DNA of 64,000 bases, taken from the NCBI GenBank assembly GCA_964034945.1, contig OZ035960.1, positions 90,919,848 to 90,983,847 on the forward strand, written 5' to 3'. The translations under genes were made by a program, and so were the position numbers. This stretch comes from Chrysopilus asiliformis. Its lineage: Eukaryota > Arthropoda > Insecta > Diptera > Rhagionidae. The notes under the pieces were generated by a model. It was not told the origin of the DNA, did not search any database, and was given only the letters and a program-made list of their open reading frames with translations. Positions 56,801 to 64,000 of this stretch are shown here, piece by piece; position 1 is the first letter of the stretch; each line of letters begins with the position of its first letter.

Positions 56801-59800
56801 CACAAAAACTATTGTTATATTCTTCAATGTATGAAAAATTAAAAAAAAAACATTTATTTTCATATTTTTTTTAACTAACATTCCCTAGTTCGAATAATTA
56901 AATTTGTTTAAAAACAATATCGTTTAGAACTTTCTGTTAATATCGGTTTCAATTGCGACTCACATTTTTAATTGCAGCGTCTTCTTATCGTACCAAAAAA
57001 AAATTTAATATGATTCATGTTTTTGTTATTTCCCACAAATTTCCTTTGGTTTGAGGTTTTTTAAAGTACAAAGACTTGATACTGTTTATCAAATATATTA
57101 AAACTCCTATAAGGTACAATATTATTGTGAAATGTCTCAGTGGACGTGCTTTCTAAACTCAAATAGATATAAATTGTGATAAAGTGCATTTAAATTATAT
57201 GGGAATCCATAATATCAAAAAAAAAATCTTTCAGATAACCAAATAAAATAAGCTTATAATGGTGATTAGATTTAAATTTAGTAATTATTGGCGCTCTTAT
57301 GTGGCCCCTACACGTACAATATTATTGTGCAATATTTCAATATTGTGCAATATTTCAATATTGTACAATATTTCAATATTGTGCAATATATTGATCGTCT
57401 AGGGGTAATACTGAACGGTTGTGCAATATATTGAAGGAATCAAAATGGATTTGATTTTTATTGCACAATAAGATTTTATGGTATAGTCTGAGGGCGATAT
57501 TGCACAATATTGGCTCAGTATCAAATATCGCTGAGAGTACACCTAACTATATCGTGCTTTTATCCTCGAAGTTATCGAAGTGTACCGTGCGTTGTCGGCT
57601 CTGTGGAATGTGATGGCTACACAACTAGTTTCAATGTCATTTAGAGACATGTTGACTGCTCACGAATCAAACGTAAAATGATTTATTGTGCAATAACATT
57701 GCGTCGTCTAGGGGCATGTCAATAATATTGTACAATATATTGCACAATAATATTGTACGTCTGGGAGCCGCATTAGAATGAATATTGGAAAACCCTGTAT
57801 GATTTATTTTAATTGGTTTTGATTTTTATGTAATACTAAGTTCAGACCGACGCAAAATCACGTAATTTTGCGAAATGATTTAGATCTTAAACCAAAATGT
57901 TCACACAGAGGTTAGATAATTTTGTTTGACATTTCAACTACAGGATTGCTATGAATTTTAGTGTAGGATTACTATGAATTTTAGTAATATGATGAATAAT
58001 ACAATTCAAAACATCGATCAAATATGTGCAAATAGAATTAGACACTTTAGACGACAATGGAAATTATCTGTAATGAAAATAAACAATTATTTTCCATTTC
58101 ATATCTAATCGCATCAAAAACAGGTCCATTTTTTTTTTGCCCCGCGTAGGTTTTTTACTAATATATCCTCTTCGCGTGCGGAATACGGCTTCTTTTTCTT
58201 ATATTTCCGTTTTTCCAATGCAGCACAAATGTCAAAACTGATGTGCTGAAGAGAGCTGAATAAGTGATTCAGGGTTGTATTCATTGTTTTTGCTTGATTT
58301 CGTTCCTAATTTTGTGGAAATTGCATACTTTTAATGATTTTTGAAAACAGGTTTATGTACTGGAATTCTCGTGATTTCGAGCAAGATTTCGTTCAAAATT
58401 ACGAAAATCTTCAAAATTACGTGATTTTGTGTCGGTCTGAACTTAGTATAAGTTTCAAACACTTTTCAAATTTTATGGGATGTCGCCGTTACAGCTAACG
58501 TTGATTTCCCAAAAGTTGATAGAAAACTACGATTTTCGTAAAACTCATTCACAAAAAATTTCAAGTCGCTAGCTCAACGCATTCTCGAGTTATTTACCCT
58601 TACACGCGTCTGTAAAGCTGACACAGTCGCTGATACAGTCTCGTCTAAATGCACTGACTGCTAGTTCGCTAAATGTCTTTTAATTCGTTGTCAGTAATTT
58701 GACATTTGAAGTCTGTGCTACTGACAGGCTTTACAGTCGCGTGTAAAGGCCGGGTTAGGATACGTAAAACGGACAGACCGACAGTCCGACTGACAGACAG
58801 ACCGACTGACAGACAGACCGACTGACGGACAGACCGACTGACAGACAGACCGACAGACAGATGCACGGACATAATCAAAATTTTGCCTGAAACGGATTTC
58901 GTACTGTTCAGAAAGTTTCTATCTTCTATAGCAGAGGAAAGTAAAAAACATTCTTTGTAAATACTACAAAGAGTATTAATTGGCGAGTTCACTGGATCTA
59001 TTGTTCGATAATTCTCGTAATATTCGATAAAGAAATACAAGTTTTTTTTTTGTTTGTGATGATAAAAGGGAAGAAGATAATATGAGGCTATCAGAGCAAG
59101 AGTGGACTAACCCACATGTCGAAATCGTGAGTTTTTTTGTGTTTGAATTACTATTGCGAGTGAGTTTTTAGATAAAATTGTTTGGATGCACAAAAGAACA
59201 TTTCAACATTGAGTAATAAAGTCCACAGAATGTTTTTTTTTCCAAAAATTTACAGTCAATAATAGCACAAAAGTGGAAAAGCTTCAAAAACTCGACTATG
59301 TGGCTTAGTCCGTTATTGCGCTGAAGGCCTCATATAAGATAACAGTCAAACCTCGATAACTCAATCTTGAAGGCAACATAAACAACTTCGAGTTATCAAG
59401 GAATTCGGGGCTATCGATAGTCGGCTAATTGAAATGTCGAGTGTATTGTGTATTTAAAAAATAAACCGCTTCCTGCGAAACAAAATCTACAATATGGAGA
59501 ATATGCCAACAAAGCGTCGACGCCCACGATACGGAAGGATATGTATTATCGATTTATCTCTTATCAGTCCAATTGCTTAAAGTGTTTTTTGTTTTGTCCC
59601 TACAGGATACGTAAATAATTTTCAACATAGTTATGGTTGGGGTAACGATTTGATATTTCCTATCCGAAAACTGTTTTTTACTTTTAATCAAATTCTTTAT
59701 TTCTATCTTAATTTTATCACTATGATTTTCACGAAAAATTACAGAAGAACCAATGTTTCAAATGGTTGTTAGTTAAAAAGATTTTTGATATAAATTTTTA

Positions 59801-61273
59801 TGATTTCCGCATTTTTGTGGAAGTATTCTTTGTGCGAAAATACAACATTTGAAGTAACTTTACAGTATTTTTTTTTATTAAACTTGAATTTTTACTGTCA
59901 AAACACTGTCATTTTTAGCACTGATATACTATTTTGAAAATTTATCACTAAAAATCTGCAGTATTTTGAATACCGAAGATGAAAATTTAAAAGTGAACTT
60001 TTCTTCCAAACCATCAGAAAACGTCCAACTAGACTAAACAAAAAAGACCACCGAAACATTTCCCCTCCACGAATTCTGGTAAATCATTACCGATAAAAAA
60101 ACTACTGAAATTGCTATAATTTGAGGTAAACCGAAGAAGAAAAAAAAACAAGTTTATGTATTAAAGCAAAAGCAATAGAAGGGTTCAAGGTCTGGGATTA
60201 CCAACAAGTTGGACGCTTTCGATCAGAAATTACAGTCATATTTTCTTGCTATTAAACTTATTTGATTTCCATGAATAGTTGATATTGAAGTGAGTGAATG
60301 GTCATTACATGAATCAAATGAAAACAAACTTAAATAAAAATATCACACACACACCAACACGCATTATGATTACACAAAAACAATTGGGTTTTTAAGCATA
60401 TTTTGGTCGGAATGTGTAATTTTGAAAACTAGAATCACTGTTTCAAGCGAATTTCGTTCCAGAAAATTGATCTTAATCACAAAAACCAACATAAAATTAT
60501 TAGTCACTTAAATATAATGGAAATTAGCACGAGTAAAATTTCTTTTGAACTCAAACTTTTTATCTTTTTTTAACAACGAAAAAAAAGTTTCTTCACGATG
60601 AAAACCCGCATTTAGCACAAAACACCTTGGAAGCATGGGAAATCTGCAACAATCTTCAATTCATTACGTACTCATAATCATCATCGGCGTCATGGTATAG
60701 CGATGAACGACCTCTAAAAAGTTTCAATTTTTCCAGACCATACTTATTGAATTCTCTACAAAAATAAAATCATTTTCAAAAACAAAACGTAATACGGAAA
60801 AATAATAGGAAAAAATTGTTTTCAAAAATACGGAACTATTCCATAATTCGTGCTCGTTGAAAAACCGGTCTAACTGCAAAACTGTACAAGTAATTGTAAC
60901 GAAATGAATAATTATCGCGACTCACCTGTCGGTATCCATTGCCTTAAGATCGCGTTCATTAAGACTGGCCATGGACATGGCGTTCAGCTCCTGATTATGG
61001 CTAGTCCCATTCAATTTCCAGTGTCCTCCTTTATCCAAGTCACCAAAATCACCCGCTGTTTGTCCTTTCTGAGACTTTATAAAATCATCGGCTAGTGCGT
61101 GACTAGAGTAATGTTGTCTGGCGCCACCGTTAACCACACTAGAATTCCGAGGAGGCGGCAGGGGTTCAACCTCAAAGGGATGAAAACTAGGCTGTCTCTG
61201 ATCATCGTCCTCTGGCTTTAATGGCGAATCCTCCCTAGAATCTAAATTTAGCGAACCGAATGTGAAATAAACA
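44841..61273 (-). CDS. Anoctamin (TMEM16 family), ANO1/2-like calcium-activated channel or scramblase, 5' end not seen
   Basis: Exons in coding order: 60926-61273, 55307-55598, 55173-55241, 53558-53632, 51978-52138, 51744-51912, 49208-49328, 48952-49063, 48351-48894, 48080-48283, 47674-47923, 47409-47614, 47058-47342, 45172-45310, 44841-45097. All join in phase, giving about 1076 residues and a stop at 44841. Anoctamins are ten-span membrane proteins, homodimers that pass chloride or scramble lipid when calcium binds. Hallmarks seen: [85 protein letters not shown]. All six calcium-site residues known from mouse ANO1 have counterparts: N and E in NTILEM, two E in EYLEM, E and D in EMRLD. The extracellular segment [10 protein letters not shown] resembles ANO1/2. 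The N-terminal exon is acidic and polar ([15 protein letters not shown]). It starts at an acceptor with phase 2, so the true start lies upstream. Family call very sure, subfamily less so. Confidence 0.95.
46010..46465 (+). repeat. Dispersed repeat R2 ((GACG)n core), anoctamin intron copy
   Basis: It shares GACAGACAAAATG, TTGTATGGGAGAGG, a TTCACGGACGGACGGACATG core and TGGTTCGATGCGTTACAAA with copies at about 16290-16590, 17930-18135, 19640-20335, 37090-37510 and 50275-50665. Plan similar to R1 but a distinct sequence. Confidence 0.7.
49592..50175 (-). mobile_element. R1 repeat, reverse copy in an anoctamin intron
   Basis: A full-length reverse copy in the intron 49329-51743. The GTCCGTCT-type core lies at about 49727-49792. 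Confidence 0.82.
50275..50665 (+). repeat. Dispersed repeat R2, copy beside R1 in an anoctamin intron
   Basis: It contains CAATCGTCAAATACTC, TTTGTATGGGAGAGGGGAGA, a CAGACAGACAGATAAACAAA core and CCAAACACCCTGCTGTAGTA. Confidence 0.65.
51238..51590. mobile_element. Harbinger-like MITE in an anoctamin intron
   Basis: TAA on both sides. The ends are AGGTGCCTTTCGATAGCAG and CATGTGGAGCGGCACCT. Repeated GAGAGTTACTCGC motifs inside. Confidence 0.72.
52307..52798. mobile_element. pogo/Tigger-like MITE in an anoctamin intron
   Basis: TA|CAATGGAACCTCGATAAGTC and AACTTATCGAGGTTTCACTG|TA, 492 bp. A similar degraded end occurs at about 59345. Confidence 0.75.
54547..54806. mobile_element. hAT-type MITE in an anoctamin intron
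   Basis: The ends are CAGTGGCGGCT and AGCCGCCACTG. Flanking 8-mers AACTGAAG and AACCGAAG differ by one base. Confidence 0.82.
56110..56159 (-). other. Candidate anoctamin cassette exon, partner of 60668-60755
   Basis: Fifty nt between a good acceptor (CTATTTTAG) and a moderate GTGAAA donor, reading [16 protein letters not shown]. It enters in phase 0 and leaves in phase 2, exactly bridging the 60668 exon to the 55598 exon. The donor is weak, so this is tentative. Confidence 0.3.
57300..57772. mobile_element. Harbinger-like MITE rich in CAATATTGTGCAATAT motifs
   Basis: TTA duplications flank it (57297-57299, 57773-57775). The inverted ends are TGTGGCCCCTACACGTAC and its partner before GGGAGCCGCA. 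Self-complementary motifs are repeated at both ends. In an anoctamin intron. Confidence 0.8.
57834..58448. mobile_element. Harbinger-like MITE (TAA target)
   Basis: TAA|TACTAAGTTCAGACCGACGC on the left and GTGTCGGTCTGAACTTAGTA|TAA on the right, 615 bp, in an anoctamin intron only 61 bp from the previous MITE. Confidence 0.85.
58900..60660. other. Long anoctamin intron segment, no feature beyond decayed repeats
   Basis: A GACAGACAGACC microsatellite lies just before it (58770-58870) and a degraded pogo-like end at about 59345. Otherwise AT-rich with no assignable element. Confidence 0.5.
60668..60755 (-). other. Candidate anoctamin cassette exon, N-terminal segment
   Basis: AG at the 3' splice site and GTAATG at the donor bound 88 nt reading [18 protein letters not shown] and then an acidic stretch HDADDDYEY. 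It accepts the phase-2 end of exon 60926-61273 but leaves phase 0, so it cannot join the 55598 exon directly. It would need a partner such as 56110-56159. Exon status is inference from phase and composition. Confidence 0.45.
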
Positions 61274-61279
61274 CTGCGA

Positions 61280-62890
61280 AAATAATTCCAACAATGAAAT
61301 TTGTGCGGAAAATTAAAGTGAAAATTATTTTTATCACTGGCAGATGAATTGCCAAGTGAGTGGCATGCATGAATGGGTTTTCTTTTGTTTCGAAAATGAT
61401 GAATTATTCTCATGGGGCTAATCAAAACTACTTGTTAACAATGTTATAACATAGTGAAAAGTGCAAATACAAACCCATTTAACTAAACAGATAGAACGGA
61501 AAGAGTAAACGACCTAATTAGTTAATGGAAATTTCATTTTAACCCTAAAACTATAAAACACCCGAACACCATTCACCCACTCTTAGCGGACAAAAGCAAA
61601 GTACTGGGAAAAAAAATATGGTTGGCCAACGTAACTTTGACAGATCTAAAAACGAGTCGTAAACTATTATCTCTTTTTGAAATAAACAAAACACTAGTGT
61701 TGGCTCTTTTCCACACCACCGCAAAATGTAAAAATAATTTCTGCTATACACGTGGTAGCGAGTGCCCCTCTGCTTTCGAGACTATACCCACACTATAATA
61801 ACGGTCCCAGAAAGCTCAACAGTTGACAGTCGGCGGTTCAAAAATATATTGGGAAATGTGATTTCCCACAGAGTTTTCTTATCAATCAAAACTCTCCACA
61901 AAAAACTAGTGGAAAACGACAATTTTAAAAATATAAAAAAGCAGTTGGGAAAAAATTTCGGAAATTTTTTATTTTATTGAATAGTTTCTGGCCCAAGATT
62001 CTGTGGCATAGCAACAACTTGCAGACCATAAAATTTGCAGACCATTAAAACTTAACCCCAGATAATCTGATGAAAGCCAACTAGTTTTCCTACTAAAAAC
62101 ATGCTTCCGGCAAGATTTTCAGAGTAGATCGCCATAAAAATTAATTAATTTGATTATGACCCGTAACACAAGGAGTATATTTAAGTTATTAAGTTGTCAG
62201 TTACTTCGCTTGATACATAACACAAAAATTTAGTGTAACGGTCCGAAATCCCTATCCCTAAAAGCTTATGTCCTCTTTTTTACGCTACTTCGAGATGGGA
62301 TCGGATATCCTCAAATTAAAATTAAAGTTTTGTAACAATTTTCTTCTTCATTATGTCATTTACTTATGGATTGTCAATAGGCTCAACATATTCCTAGACA
62401 CAACTTAACTAAATGAAAAGATTCATAGTTATATCATGATGCAATGTACGATGCTGAACGATGCGATGGAATGGAAATCATTTCGTCGTATGCTTCGTTC
62501 ACCCACTTCAAAATTCAGAAATTAATTTCTATTTTTTACATTTGATTTTTAGTTAAATTAGTCAAAATAAGGTGGCAGAGTTAATAAACAGAAGTTTTAT
62601 TGAAAATAATGAGTGAATTTAAAAATGTGACGAAATTTTTATGATATTGGTTTCTAAAGTATTAACAAATGGTGTTTTTATTCATATTAAGGGCACTTTC
62701 TGTTACGAATGATTGAAACGGCCCTCTTTAGGTCTTATAAAAGTAAACCTCATTAAGATCACAGCTGCCAAAGGTCGTTTACATGGAATGCCACACTATG
62801 TGCATCCATCGCTTACAACCGTATCGGACATCGCACCGCATAGCTCATCGTATTCACTTTGTTTGCAGCCTAAGGTTGCAAACAAATTGA
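61280..62890. other. Region upstream of the first recognised anoctamin exon
   Basis: It may contain an earlier exon or promoter of the anoctamin gene, since exon 60926-61273 begins at an acceptor in phase 2. No exon could be chosen with confidence. Confidence 0.4.
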
Positions 62891-62898
62891 ATGCGATT

Positions 62899-63286
62899 AA
62901 GGTAGAACCTGAATCGTACGTCGATGCGTCCGTCATGCGTCCGTCACGTTGACGGTTCGCGTAGAATCAACGGGCTGCTATGAGTACTCCCCTAATAATA
63001 CGTTGTCCGATGCGGCAACCGCATAGAGTAGGTCGAATTTCTACTTTTACATGCGGCAACGCACGGAAATGTCATTTCGCAAAAAAGTTTGTTTACGATT
63101 TAAGGAATTTAAGTATGGAACAAATTGAAAGTAATTGTTTCGACGATAAACTAATAGAAGAAATGCAAAACAATGAATTAACTCCAGATTCGTTGCCGTA
63201 CCCAACTGTTACCGCATCGAACTGTCAACCGGACGGACGCATGACGGACGCATCGACGTACGATTCAGGTTCTAGCTTTAACTATG
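62899..63286. mobile_element. Inverted-repeat element carrying the start of an ORF
   Basis: Arms of about 55 bp (GAACCTGAATCGTACGTCGA at 62905 and its complement ending near 63280) with few mismatches, flanked by TTAA/TTTAA-like bases. Between them lies an open plus-strand segment from ATG 63115 (MEQIESNCFDDKLIEEMQNN), faintly like the N-terminus of the MADF-type second protein of Harbinger elements (weak inference). Confidence 0.55.
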
Positions 63287-64000
63287 CGATGCAATGTAGT
63301 GTGCTGATTTCCACAAAAGATTGTTTTTTACAAAAACAATTGTTAAGCGAAATTTAAGATTAACGCATCCAGTTTACTTCAACTTCCAGTGACTAGAATA
63401 ACAAAGATATAACAGTTCTTTTTCTTAATTTTTGGTAGTAAACAAAGCAATATGAAAAAATCGATTGTTATATTTTTCTCTCTAATATTGAAATTACAAG
63501 TTTGTGCTTACTGGGATTTCGTTAACTACTTTAAACATGAGTAACATTGAAGAAAGAAACACAATGACGTATCTGGGGAATCAAATTTAATCATGACTCA
63601 TGTTATTTATGTGGTTTTAACACGGAACTTGTAAAGTAAATGAACTGTAAAGTCTACAAGCCTTATAAAGAGATGTCTGTTTATAAGTTTTTAAAAGATG
63701 AAATTGATTATTTCAGTGCATCAATCTTTAATTTGGCATTTACATAAATCTTTACATTACCGTTAATTTACAGTTATTTTTTAAAAACTCCAAAATTCAA
63801 ATACAGCAACTATTTACTGAGTTTTTGTTGAAAAATATGTAAAATTTAGTATTAACAATTTATTCTTCTACTTAAAGACTTAAAATATAATTTTTTACAC
63901 TTTATTTCCAAAAAAAAATAAACAAAATATTGTATACAATAATTATTAATCTACCTTTGTCATCAATAATTTTTTATGAACCTATTTAATTTCAAGACTT

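Noticed and set aside
58669..59040. Frame with [18 protein letters not shown]
   Set aside because: Translation of a GACAGACAGACC microsatellite.
1..64000. tRNA, rRNA or other structured RNA genes
   Set aside because: None recognised by eye. A covariance-model scan would be needed, and a positive hit would overturn this.

Overview
The window is nuclear DNA of an insect, most likely a dipteran. It is very AT-rich, has short exons split by GT-AG introns, and is packed with small DNA transposons. It carries insect gene families (SLC6-like transporters, a DUF1091 protein, an anoctamin) and many copies of repeats with a (GTCY)n microsatellite core, a type known from flies. The species cannot be named from the sequence. 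Nothing bacterial, viral or CRISPR-like was seen.

Region by region. (1) 1-17.2 kb, minus strand: two tandem, highly divergent SLC6-like membrane proteins with matching exon structure. The upstream copy (17167-12688, nine exons, 525 residues) is complete. The downstream copy (12352-1205, eight exons seen) runs off the left edge. Its third intron is swollen to 7.6 kb and holds a DUF1091 secreted-protein gene (10416-9282), a Tc1-like element with a deleted mariner inside it (5013-7210), and several MITEs and (GTCY)n repeats. One such repeat sits inside the signal-peptide exon of the DUF1091 gene. (2) 17.2-27 kb: gene-poor, with a large foldback repeat, a 115-bp tandem array, a piggyBac-type MITE, a pogo-like MITE and an element with 3-bp target duplications. 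(3) 26978-33024: a 6-kb hAT transposon with an exact 8-bp target duplication, an uninterrupted 626-residue transposase, tandem subterminal repeats and a second, nested hAT-type MITE. (4) 33-44.8 kb: Helitron ends, MITEs and two convergent candidate small secreted-protein ORFs. (5) 44841-61273, minus strand: an anoctamin (TMEM16) gene of at least 15 exons with all six expected calcium-site residues. Its introns are full of MITEs, its 5' end is outside or unrecognised, and it has phase-compatible candidate cassette exons and one GC-AG intron. (6) 61.3-64 kb: upstream DNA with one inverted-repeat element.

No operon logic applies. The genes are separate eukaryotic units. The main biology visible is tandem duplication with divergence of SLC6-like genes, a gene nested in an intron, and dense insertion of non-autonomous DNA transposons, whose borders can often be read to the base from their target-site duplications.
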